The position numbers and the translations under genes are program-made. Positions 1 through 6,849 of a DNA stretch of 18,981 bases are shown here, in pieces. Origin of the DNA: UBA2108 sp963925495 (lineage in GTDB: Bacteria > Bacteroidota > Bacteroidia > Flavobacteriales_G > Salibacteraceae); the NCBI GenBank assembly GCA_963925495.1, contig CAWUST010000047.1:1-18981 (forward strand), given 5' to 3'. The first letter of the stretch is position 1. The number at the start of each line of letters is the position of its first letter. Under the pieces are notes generated by a model. That model worked only from the letters and a program-made list of their open reading frames with translations, searched no databases and was not told the origin of the DNA.

Positions 1-1829
1 GTAACAGACTTCGCTAAATTTCGAGGCTGATCCACATGACATCCTCTTAATACTGCTATATGATAGGATAGTAATTGTAAAGGAACAACCGATAAAAATG
101 GAATTAAGGATTCATCAATTTCCGGTATTTCAATTGTGTAATCTGCCATAGCTTTAACATCTAAATCTCCTTTAGAAACTATTGCGATAACAATTCCTTT
201 TCTAGCTTTAACTTCTTGAATGTTACTTACTACTTTTTCATATGAGGGACCTCGGTTTGCGACTACTACAACAGGCATTTCTTCATCAATTAATGCAATT
301 GGTCCGTGTTTCATTTCTGCCGCTGGATAACCTTCTGCATGAATGTAAGATATCTCTTTTAGCTTTAATGCTCCTTCTAAAGCAACTGGAAACGAATAAC
401 CCCTTCCCAGATAAAGGAAGTTTCTAGAATCTTTAAAACGTTCTGCAATTTTCTTGATTTTTTCATCTTCTGTAAAACACTTTTCAACCAATTTGGGAAC
501 TTGTGAAAGTTCAGTAAGTAGTGCTCTAAATCTTGAAGTTGGCATACTTCCTTTTTTCTGTGCAACATACAAAGCCATTAAAGTAAGGACTGTGATTTGG
601 GCAGTAAATGCTTTTGTTGAAGCAACGCCTATTTCCGGGCCAGCATGTGTATATGATCCAGCATGAGTGGATCTGGAAATGGTAGAGCCTACCACGTTAC
701 AAACCCCAATAACAGTTGCACCTTTAGATTTTGCTAAATCAATTGCTGCCAATGTATCTGCAGTTTCTCCAGATTGAGATATGGCGATAACAATGTCATC
801 TTCATACAATATAGGGTCACGATATCTAAATTCGCTGGCATATTCAACTTCTACTGGAATTCTAGCGTAATCTTCAAAAAGATATTCCGCCACTAATCCT
901 GCATGCCAACTGGTTCCACAAGCAACTATAATAATTCTTTTAGCATTTACAAATTTTTGTTCGTAATCTGCAATACCACCTAGGTTTACGATTCCTTTTT
1001 CCAAAAGAATTCTACCTCGCATACTATCTTCGATGGACCTTGGTTGCTCAAAGATTTCTTTCAACATAAAATGGTCATATCCACCTTTTTCAATGGCTTC
1101 CAATTGCATTTCTAACTCTTGAATATATGGTGTTTTGGTTTCTTTTTTAATATTAAATAATTGCATTTCTTCCCCTTTGTTCAGAATTGCTATTTCTTCA
1201 TCTTCTAAATAAACTACATTTTTAGTGTATTCAATAATTGGTGTAGCATCACTTGCTAAATAAAACTCTCCTTTGTCCACGCCAATTACTAGAGGACTAC
1301 TTTTTTTGGCAACAATTAGTTGGTCAGGCTTGTTTTCGTCTAGTAAGGCAATGGCGTAGGCGCCAACAACCTGATTTAAGGCTTTTCTTAAAGCTTCCCC
1401 TAAATCAACTGATTCTTCAATATAAATACTTTCAATAAAATTTACTAAAACTTCAGTATCTGTATCGCTCTGAAATTTATAGCCTTTTTCCTTTAATGCA
1501 GATTTTATAGAAGCGTAATTTTCAATAATTCCATTGTGAATTAGCGCCAAATTTCCGGACATGGATTGGTGAGGATGTGCGTTTACGTCATTAGGTTCTC
1601 CATGTGTAGCCCATCTCGTATGGCCTATGCCCACGCTTCCGGATTTGTCTTTTCCAGCGGTATGATTTTTTAAATCGCTAACTTTACCTTTGCATTTGTA
1701 AAGCTTAATTCCGTTATTAATTAGAGCTACACCGGCACTATCGTAACCACGGTATTCTAATCGTTGTAAACCTTTTACAATTATTGGATAAGCATCTTTT
1801 TCTCCTAGATATCCTACAATTCCACACAT
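1..1829 (-). CDS. glmS: Glucosamine-fructose-6-phosphate aminotransferase (isomerizing), 3' end cut by window
   Basis: Makes glucosamine-6-phosphate from fructose-6-phosphate and glutamine, the first committed step towards UDP-GlcNAc for peptidoglycan and lipopolysaccharide; cytoplasmic. The start ATG is at 1829-1827 and gives MCGIVGYLGEKDA, so Cys2 is the N-terminal nucleophile of the class II glutamine amidotransferase domain. GHTRWATHGEPND and HNGIIENY follow, as in the family. The C-terminal half has the two sugar-isomerase (SIS) domains, with SQSGETADTLA and EIGVASTKAFTAQ. The frame stays open for 609 codons to the window edge and ends in QPRNLAKSVT, where Lys607 matches the conserved catalytic lysine near the family's C-terminus. 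Only about two codons and the stop should be missing, for an expected length near 612 residues. It starts 11 bases after the DUF4270 gene, so it is probably the last gene of that operon. Confidence 0.97.
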   Translation of the reverse strand, partial: MCGIVGYLGEKDAYPIIVKGLQRLEYRGYDSAGVALINNGIKLYKCKGKVSDLKNHTAGKDKSGSVGIGHTRWATHGEPNDVNAHPHQSMSGNLALIHNGIIENYASIKSALKEKGYKFQSDTDTEVLVNFIESIYIEESVDLGEALRKALNQVVGAYAIALLDENKPDQLIVAKKSSPLVIGVDKGEFYLASDATPIIEYTKNVVYLEDEEIAILNKGEEMQLFNIKKETKTPYIQELEMQLEAIEKGGYDHFMLKEIFEQPRSIEDSMRGRILLEKGIVNLGGIADYEQKFVNAKRIIIVACGTSWHAGLVAEYLFEDYARIPVEVEYASEFRYRDPILYEDDIVIAISQSGETADTLAAIDLAKSKGATVIGVCNVVGSTISRSTHAGSYTHAGPEIGVASTKAFTAQITVLTLMALYVAQKKGSMPTSRFRALLTELSQVPKLVEKCFTEDEKIKKIAERFKDSRNFLYLGRGYSFPVALEGALKLKEISYIHAEGYPAAEMKHGPIALIDEEMPVVVVANRGPSYEKVVSNIQEVKARKGIVIAIVSKGDLDVKAMADYTIEIPEIDESLIPFLSVVPLQLLSYHIAVLRGCHVDQPRNLAKSV

Positions 1830-1840
1830 ATAAGAATGAT

Positions 1841-3142
1841 TTAATAATTAATTGGGGTGTAACTCACCACAAATTTAAGCGGACTTGTGGTAGATTTGGG
1901 TCCACCAATTACTGAACGACCAAAATTTCCGCCCAATTCCATAAGCATTAATCCACGGTCCTCAAATTCGCCGTTTAAAACTTGCTGATAATAGCGCGTC
2001 ATGGTTAATTTATACTGCAAATCATCAGTAAAAGCACCGCCATAATATGGTTCGGCTCTGTCTGGAGTATCAAAAATGTTTTTTTCTTCTGTTATTCCAA
2101 AAGTATAAAGCTGAATTAATGGAGAATATCGAGAATTAGATCCATTTTCGATTGAAAAAATATATTGTGCTCGATTTATAATTACTGGTCCATTTGCAAT
2201 TAGCTTTTTTAAATGAGGTACTTTTAATACGGTAACTACACCTCCCATTGACTGTATATAAAACTTTTTTTGCCCTGCTATTTCAGTTTCAAAAGCCTGA
2301 TCTACATCGCTTCCAGAATAGTCATTATTGCTCAAATTAAATTTAATGCATTTATCATTTATTAAATATTCTATGGTAGCGGTTTCTCCATTTACATCAT
2401 GATAATAAACTAATAATCTGGATAAATCATCTTCTAAATTTATGCCAATTTGCCCACCCGTATTGTTGGGTTGAGCTGGATTGTTAGTTTTAACATGAAA
2501 CCCTTTAAAAGCTAATAAAAATTGCTCATTACTCGTGTAGGCAAGGGCAGGAGCATTAAAAAGTTCTACGCCGAAACTACTGTCCAACCTAATTCTGAGT
2601 TGAGGCGATTGATCTACACCATTTTCCGAGAAATTTTGAGCAGGATTTGGTTGATAATTTTCAAGTTTTCCTATTGGATTCGCATCCGTTTTAATTTTAT
2701 AGTTAGAATAGAATGAAGAGTCTGGGTTTAAGTCTTCTGATACTCTGTAAACATAAAAATTTTGGGCGTCTAGGTCGCCATAATATCCATTGTAAACAGT
2801 TGCCAAAACAACGGAGTCAACCGTAAATTTTTTTAATTGATTTACATCAATATTCTCTGAAGACAATCGAATTTGGGTAACATAAGAATTTCTGATCGTT
2901 CCAAAAGATGGATCTTGATAACTCCCAATTGAGTTTAGTGTGGTGCTTTCAGTACGAACCGAATCTAGCCTTTGAGTTATACAAACCACTTCAAACGTAT
3001 CCGTAGTAAAAAGACCAAGCTGTGTATTATCTGGTTGAATTTCTATACCTGCAGTTGGGCCTTCTTTCTTTTTACAAGAAAATGTAAGGGTTAAAATAAA
3101 TACGACCACAAGTAGCGGTCGTACAATTGAGTGGATTTTCAT
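1841..3142 (-). CDS. DUF4270 family lipoprotein of unknown function
   Basis: A 433-residue protein with a lipoprotein signal peptide: MKIHSIVRPL, a hydrophobic stretch, then LTFSC with the likely lipidated Cys at 23, followed by KKKEG. The mature part looks like a beta-rich extracytoplasmic protein without recognisable catalytic motifs. Length, lipobox and position between glmS and a glycogen-synthase-like gene match the DUF4270 family of Bacteroidota, which I recognise from memory; its function is unknown. It starts 20 bases after the upstream gene and stops 11 bases before glmS, so cotranscription with both is likely. The association with glmS hints at an envelope or glycan role, but this is inference only. 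Which membrane it sits in cannot be read from the sequence with certainty. Confidence 0.85.
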   Translation of the reverse strand: MKIHSIVRPLLVVVFILTLTFSCKKKEGPTAGIEIQPDNTQLGLFTTDTFEVVCITQRLDSVRTESTTLNSIGSYQDPSFGTIRNSYVTQIRLSSENIDVNQLKKFTVDSVVLATVYNGYYGDLDAQNFYVYRVSEDLNPDSSFYSNYKIKTDANPIGKLENYQPNPAQNFSENGVDQSPQLRIRLDSSFGVELFNAPALAYTSNEQFLLAFKGFHVKTNNPAQPNNTGGQIGINLEDDLSRLLVYYHDVNGETATIEYLINDKCIKFNLSNNDYSGSDVDQAFETEIAGQKKFYIQSMGGVVTVLKVPHLKKLIANGPVIINRAQYIFSIENGSNSRYSPLIQLYTFGITEEKNIFDTPDRAEPYYGGAFTDDLQYKLTMTRYYQQVLNGEFEDRGLMLMELGGNFGRSVIGGPKSTTSPLKFVVSYTPINY

Positions 3143-3162
3143 ATTTTAAACAGCAGCTTCAG

Positions 3163-3990
3163 TTATTCGGCTAATTCAGTGTCCAATTCTAAAATTTCGT
3201 TATAAAAATTATTATAAGCATCAGCATAGTCATCTCTTCCAGGATATTCTAATAATGGTTTTCCTAGACCTTTTGCCCATTCTATCATTGAATCAGAAAC
3301 TCTTTCATCTCCAATTACAATTCCATCAGCCATCATTGCACCCATTTTGTAAAGTGCATCATAGGTAGGGTTTTTCAGAGAGTTAATTTCTGATTCTTCG
3401 AAATTATCCGATAATAACTTATTATAGAGTTCTTTATTAACGTCCCCTTTTTCTTCCGAACTATAAATGGAAAAGACCATTTTAGAATCATGGAATAGAG
3501 GTTCGTTGAAATAAACCCTTTTAATGTAAAGAGGAAGTAAAGAAGTGAACCATCCGTGACAATGCACTACATCGGGAGCCCAACCTAACTTTTTAACTGT
3601 TTCAGCAACACCTTTACAATAGAAAATCATTCTTTCATCATTGTCTTTGTGTGCATCCATATTGTCATCAGACAAGGCAGTTTTTCGTTTAAAAAACTCT
3701 TCATTATCGATGAAATAAACCTGCATTTTTGCTTGAGGAATACTAGCTACTTTAATAATTAATGGATGATCATGATCATTAACGACTAGATTCATTCCTG
3801 AAAGACGAATAACTTCATGCAACTGATGTCTTCGCTCATTAATACAGCCATAGCGAGGCATGAAATTTCTAATTTCTTTTCCAGCTTCTTGAATTTGTTG
3901 AGGAAGTTTTCGGCAAACGCTAGTCAATTCTCCTTCTTCTAAGTACGGCATCATAGTTTGATTGACGTACAATATCTTCGATTTATCCAT
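3163..3990 (-). CDS. Short glycogen/starch synthase-like protein (N-terminal GT5-type domain only)
   Basis: A 275-residue protein resembling only the N-terminal Rossmann domain of glycogen synthase (GlgA, usually about 480 residues). KILYVNQTMMPYLEEGEL (residues 5-22) aligns with the GlgA N-terminus, and PDVVHCHGWFTSLLP (139-153) aligns with the GlgA PDVVHxHDWH region. The C-terminal domain that normally holds much of the ADP-glucose site is absent. The K-x-G-G-L glucan/ADP-glucose motif reads E-E-G-E-L (18-22), and the DWH motif reads GWF, so canonical synthase activity is doubtful. I chose ATG at 3990: the frame stays open upstream to 4254, but that extension would run over panC on the other strand and has no family resemblance. 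A -7 promoter box lies just upstream at 4017-4024. It is first in the presumed operon with DUF4270 and glmS. It may be a carbohydrate-binding or regulatory relative rather than an enzyme. Confidence 0.85.
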   Translation of the reverse strand: MDKSKILYVNQTMMPYLEEGELTSVCRKLPQQIQEAGKEIRNFMPRYGCINERRHQLHEVIRLSGMNLVVNDHDHPLIIKVASIPQAKMQVYFIDNEEFFKRKTALSDDNMDAHKDNDERMIFYCKGVAETVKKLGWAPDVVHCHGWFTSLLPLYIKRVYFNEPLFHDSKMVFSIYSSEEKGDVNKELYNKLLSDNFEESEINSLKNPTYDALYKMGAMMADGIVIGDERVSDSMIEWAKGLGKPLLEYPGRDDYADAYNNFYNEILELDTELAE

Positions 3991-4016
3991 AAAAATATTG
4001 ACCTTTTTTAGTCTGA

Positions 4017-4024
4017 CAAAAGTA
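4017..4024 (-). promoter_or_regulatory. -7 promoter box for the glycogen-synthase-like/DUF4270/glmS operon
   Basis: On the minus strand this reads TACTTTTG, a full match to the Bacteroidota -7 consensus TAnnTTTG. It would place the transcription start near 4012 and leave a leader of about 20 bases before the ATG at 3990. I see no clear TTG -33 element at the usual distance upstream, so the assignment rests on the -7 box and its position. Confidence 0.55.
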
Positions 4025-4053
4025 CGAAAAAAAACACATTTTCGTGGATTGAT

Positions 4054-4061
4054 TACATTTG
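4054..4061 (+). promoter_or_regulatory. -7 promoter box for panC and the downstream run
   Basis: Reads TACATTTG, a full match to the Bacteroidota -7 consensus TAnnTTTG. It would start transcription near 4067, about 25 bases before the panC start. A good -33 TTG is not visible. Together with the box at 4017-4024 on the other strand it forms a compact back-to-back promoter in the 100-base gap. Confidence 0.55.
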
Positions 4062-4090
4062 ACGCCTTATTGGTAGACTGAAAGCACGTT

Positions 4091-4930
4091 TTGAAAATTG
4101 TAAATACAAAAGAGGAGATTGAATTTGAGCTAGTAAACGCTCGAAAATTGGGCAAAACTGTCGGTTTTATTCCAACCATGGGAGCGCTCCATTTAGGCCA
4201 CTTAAATCTAGTAAAAAGAAGTGTGGAAGAATGTGATTTTACAGTTGTTTCCATCTATGTTAACCCTACTCAGTTTAATAAGCAAGAGGATTTAGAAAAA
4301 TATCCAAGGGACTTTAAAGGCGATGCCAAAATGCTTTCAGAAGTTAAATGTGATCTTTTATTTTGCCCTACTAATATTGTCATGTATCCAAATGGTCTAG
4401 ATGTTTTAAAGATAGATTTAGACGGACTAGACAATATAATGGAAGGGGAGTTTAGGCCAGGGCATTTTGATGGGGTTGTCACCATTGTAAATCGTTTTTT
4501 TGAAATGATAAAGCCGAATAAAGCTTATTTTGGAGAAAAAGACTTCCAGCAACTTCTAGTTGTTAAAAAAGTGGCTTTATGTATTTCGGATGATATTGAG
4601 ATTGTTCCTTGTGAAATTGAAAGAGAAGAAAGTGGTTTAGCCATGAGTTCGAGAAATAGAAGGCTGAATGAGCGCGATAAAAATATTGCGAAAAAACTGA
4701 GTGCGGTTTTATATTCACTAAAAAGTAAAATCAAAAAAACATCTCCGGAACTACTTGAAGAGAAAAGCAAATACGAATTGGAAAGTACAGTTGGCCTTAA
4801 TTTAGAATACCTAAAAATATTAAATGAAAACTCTTTAAAGCGTGATTTTAAAGATGCAAATCCAAAGCTAAGGGCATTTGTTGCCGCCGAAATTGGAGGA
4901 GTAAGACTCCTTGATAATATGAGATTATAA
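4091..4930 (+). CDS. panC: Pantothenate synthetase (pantoate-beta-alanine ligase), TTG start
   Basis: Joins pantoate and beta-alanine using ATP, the last step of pantothenate (vitamin B5) synthesis; cytoplasmic. The 279-residue product has the family's usual length. It shows the HIGH-like nucleotide motif in PTMGALHLGH (29-37), VNPTQF (57-62), RPGHFDGV (122-129), GEKDFQQ (148-154) and MSSRN (185-189), all classic PanC signatures. The start is TTG at 4091: an in-frame stop sits at 4079-4081, no ATG or GTG lies between, and the first in-frame ATG is inside the catalytic PTMGALH motif and too late. panD, which supplies beta-alanine, follows after 31 bases, so the pair makes functional sense. Confidence 0.96.
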   Translation: MKIVNTKEEIEFELVNARKLGKTVGFIPTMGALHLGHLNLVKRSVEECDFTVVSIYVNPTQFNKQEDLEKYPRDFKGDAKMLSEVKCDLLFCPTNIVMYPNGLDVLKIDLDGLDNIMEGEFRPGHFDGVVTIVNRFFEMIKPNKAYFGEKDFQQLLVVKKVALCISDDIEIVPCEIEREESGLAMSSRNRRLNERDKNIAKKLSAVLYSLKSKIKKTSPELLEEKSKYELESTVGLNLEYLKILNENSLKRDFKDANPKLRAFVAAEIGGVRLLDNMRL

Positions 4931-4944
4931 GTGCAATGAATTAC

Positions 4945-4952
4945 TAATTTTG
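4945..4952 (+). promoter_or_regulatory. Possible internal -7 box before panD
   Basis: TAATTTTG matches the TAnnTTTG consensus in the short panC-panD gap. A start of transcription 5-7 bases downstream would give an almost leaderless panD message. No -33 TTG is seen at the right distance, and a match this short in AT-rich DNA can be chance, so confidence is low. Confidence 0.25.
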
Positions 4953-4961
4953 CCGATCGTT

Positions 4962-5312
4962 ATGCAAATTCAAGTTTTGAAATCGAAAATTCACCGGGTA
5001 AGAGTTACTCAGGCGGATCTAAATTATATAGGTAGCATTACCATTGACTCCGTTTTAATGAGGGCATCCAATTTATTGGACGGAGAGAAAGTGCAGATTG
5101 TAAATGTTAATAATGGGGAGCGTTTGGAGACTTACGTAATTACTGGTCAAGAGGGTAGTGGTGATGTTTGTCTGAACGGGCCAGCTGCTAGAAAAGTTGC
5201 AGTAGGAGATATTGTCATCATAATTTCTTATGCTACAATGGATTTTGAAGAGGCTAAAACCTTTAAACCCTCCATTGTTTTTCCAAACGAAGAAACCAAT
5301 AAACTTAAATAA
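4962..5312 (+). CDS. panD: Aspartate 1-decarboxylase (pyruvoyl enzyme) proenzyme
   Basis: Converts L-aspartate to beta-alanine, the substrate of the neighbouring PanC. The 116-residue product aligns without gaps to the E. coli enzyme as I remember it around the active site. Lys9, Gly24-Ser25 (self-cleavage site giving the pyruvoyl group), Arg54, Thr57 and Tyr58 are all at the expected numbers, within LKSKIHRVRVTQADL, NYIGSITID and NGERLETY. NGPAARKVAVGDIVIIISY (72-90) is the usual core. I start at ATG 4962; a TTG at 4950 would add MPIV and shift the well-conserved numbering. It stops 7 bases before the likely start of the membrane-protein gene. Confidence 0.96.
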   Translation: MQIQVLKSKIHRVRVTQADLNYIGSITIDSVLMRASNLLDGEKVQIVNVNNGERLETYVITGQEGSGDVCLNGPAARKVAVGDIVIIISYATMDFEEAKTFKPSIVFPNEETNKLK

Positions 5313-5319
5313 TAGGATT

Positions 5320-6327
5320 TTGAAGGATAAAATTATTGGTTTACTGAAAATTGTTATTCCTCTTGGTTTGGGGATTTTTCTAATCTGGTATTTTTTGAGG
5401 TCGCTTACTGAGCAGGACAAAGTTGACATTGTTACTTCATTTAAAGCAGCTAATTACGGTTGGATTTTATTTTCCTTAATATTTGCTATTTTGAGCCATG
5501 TAAGTAGAGCTTACCGCTGGAGTTATACTTTGAAACCACTCGGATATAAACCGAAGTTTTTAAATAATTTTTTCGCAGTTATGATTGGTTACCTTGTAAA
5601 TCTTGCTATTCCGAGATTAGGTGAATTAACTCGATGTGGAGTTATGACTAAGTATGAGAAAATCCCATTTGAGAAATTATTAGGTACTGTAATAGGAGAA
5701 AGAATAGCAGATTTTATTATTTTAATATTATTTACTGTTACCATTGTTTTTATACAGATGGATGTTATAGGCGAAATGTTGACTGACATGGCGGTAATGG
5801 TTGGAGATAAAATTTCTGTAAATTTAGTTTTAGCATTGTTAGGAATAATGGTATTGGGGGTTATTGGCTTGTTTGTTCTGTTTTTTAATAAATCTATTCA
5901 ACACCCTGTACTTACAAAGGTTCGTGAATTTGTTTATGGGCTTTTTATAGGTGTAAAGTCCATTTGGACAATGAACGAGAAATGGGCGTTTTTGGGTCAT
6001 ACCATTTTTATTTGGGTGATGTATGTGTTGATGTTTTACTTATGCTTTTTTAGCTTACCAGAAACGGCAAATGTTCCTTTTGGCGGTGTTCTTACGGCGT
6101 TTGTCATGGGTGGTTTTGCCGTAGTATTTACTAATGGAGGATTGGGCGCTTATCCAATAATGATTTACACAGTATTACTTCTTTATGGAATAGATAAAAA
6201 CACTGGAGCTGCCTTTGGGTGGATTGTTTGGACAGCTCAGACATTGTTATTGTTATTGTTAGGTGCGATTTCATTCGTTTTAATGCCTCTATACAACAAA
6301 CATCTTGAAAACAAAGGTTATGAGTAA
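5320..6327 (+). CDS. Integral membrane protein, lysylphosphatidylglycerol synthase TM / UPF0104 family
   Basis: A polytopic inner-membrane protein, about 335 residues. Hydrophobic segments are near residues 11-28, 48-63, 84-99, 129-148, 169-189, 226-246, 256-285 and 299-322. The segment PRLGELTRCGVMTKYEKIPF (98-117) followed by LLGTVIGERIAD (120-131) is characteristic of the UPF0104 / LPG-synthase transmembrane family (related to the flippase domain of MprF). FVMGGFAVVFTNGGLGAYP (261-279) is the second conserved loop. The soluble lysyl-transferase domain of MprF is absent, so it is not a complete MprF; lipid or glycolipid translocation is only inferred. I favour TTG at 5320 because the resulting N-terminus (MKDKIIGLLKIVIPLGLG) looks like the family; an upstream ATG at 5230 would lie 83 bases inside panD. 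It overlaps the next gene by 8 bases. Confidence 0.87.
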   Translation: MKDKIIGLLKIVIPLGLGIFLIWYFLRSLTEQDKVDIVTSFKAANYGWILFSLIFAILSHVSRAYRWSYTLKPLGYKPKFLNNFFAVMIGYLVNLAIPRLGELTRCGVMTKYEKIPFEKLLGTVIGERIADFIILILFTVTIVFIQMDVIGEMLTDMAVMVGDKISVNLVLALLGIMVLGVIGLFVLFFNKSIQHPVLTKVREFVYGLFIGVKSIWTMNEKWAFLGHTIFIWVMYVLMFYLCFFSLPETANVPFGGVLTAFVMGGFAVVFTNGGLGAYPIMIYTVLLLYGIDKNTGAAFGWIVWTAQTLLLLLLGAISFVLMPLYNKHLENKGYE

Positions 6328-6844
6328 ATTCGAAGAAATAAAACACAAGATTCATGCCCTTCCATCTATTATAGAATTATCTAAATTTTGGCAAAGTAAT
6401 GGTGAGAAAATTGTTTTTACTAATGGATGTTTCGACCTCTTGCACTTGGGGCATATTTCTTATTTATCTGAAGTCGCTGATTTAGGAAGTCGATTGATAG
6501 TCGGCATAAATTCTGACGTTTCGGTTCGCGGATTAGATAAAGGTGCAAGTAGGCCAATCAAGGATGAAGAGACTAGATTATATATCATGGCTTCTCTTCA
6601 ATTTGTAGATGCGGTAATAATGTTTGAAGAGCAAACACCTATTACATTAATTAAATCGATACTCCCCAATGTTTTAGTTAAAGGTGGGGATTACAATGCT
6701 AGTGAGACTAATAAAACCAGCAAAAAATATATTGTAGGTTCTGACGTAGTAGCTGAAAACGGTGGAAGAACTGAAGTTATTTCTTTTTTACAAGGACATA
6801 GCACAACCAAATTAGAAAATAAAATTATTGAATCCTTAAAGTAA
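6320..6844 (+). CDS. rfaE2: HldE/RfaE2-type heptose-1-phosphate adenylyltransferase (stand-alone domain)
   Basis: A 174-residue cytidylyltransferase-fold protein corresponding to the C-terminal domain of E. coli HldE, which adenylates D-glycero-beta-D-manno-heptose 1-phosphate for lipopolysaccharide core synthesis. Seen in order: VFTNGCFDLLHLGH (32-45, the HxGH nucleotide motif at 42-45), GINSDVSVRGLDKG (62-75), ASRPIKDEETR (76-86), KGGDY (121-125), and the C-terminal IVGSDVVAENGGRTEVI (138-154) with GHSTTKL (159-165). The kinase half of HldE is absent from this window. Start ATG 6320 overlaps the end of the membrane-protein gene in ATGAGTAA, suggesting translational coupling; a TTG at 6305 gives no extra conserved sequence. 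The family also covers other sugar-phosphate nucleotidyltransferases, so the exact substrate is inferred. Confidence 0.88.
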   Translation: MSKFEEIKHKIHALPSIIELSKFWQSNGEKIVFTNGCFDLLHLGHISYLSEVADLGSRLIVGINSDVSVRGLDKGASRPIKDEETRLYIMASLQFVDAVIMFEEQTPITLIKSILPNVLVKGGDYNASETNKTSKKYIVGSDVVAENGGRTEVISFLQGHSTTKLENKIIESLK

Positions 6845-6849
6845 TATTT

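Noticed and set aside
242..1438. Plus-strand open frames inside glmS (61-70 codons)
   Set aside because: They are antisense to an uninterrupted GlmS frame with all expected motifs.
3991..4254. N-terminal extension of 88 residues on the glycogen-synthase-like gene (minus strand start at 4254)
   Set aside because: It runs over panC on the other strand and over the promoter region, has no family resemblance, and ATG 3990 gives the proper GlgA-like N-terminus.
4950..4961. TTG start for panD at 4950
   Set aside because: ATG 4962 gives exact agreement with the numbering of the PanD active-site residues (Lys9, Ser25, Tyr58).
5073..5429. Minus-strand open frame of 118 codons across panD
   Set aside because: Antisense to the well-supported panD and membrane-protein genes; no recognisable motif.
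6241..6262. Short TTGTTA-type tandem repeat
   Set aside because: It encodes a run of leucines in the last membrane segment of the flippase-like protein; explained by the coding sequence, too short to call a variable repeat.
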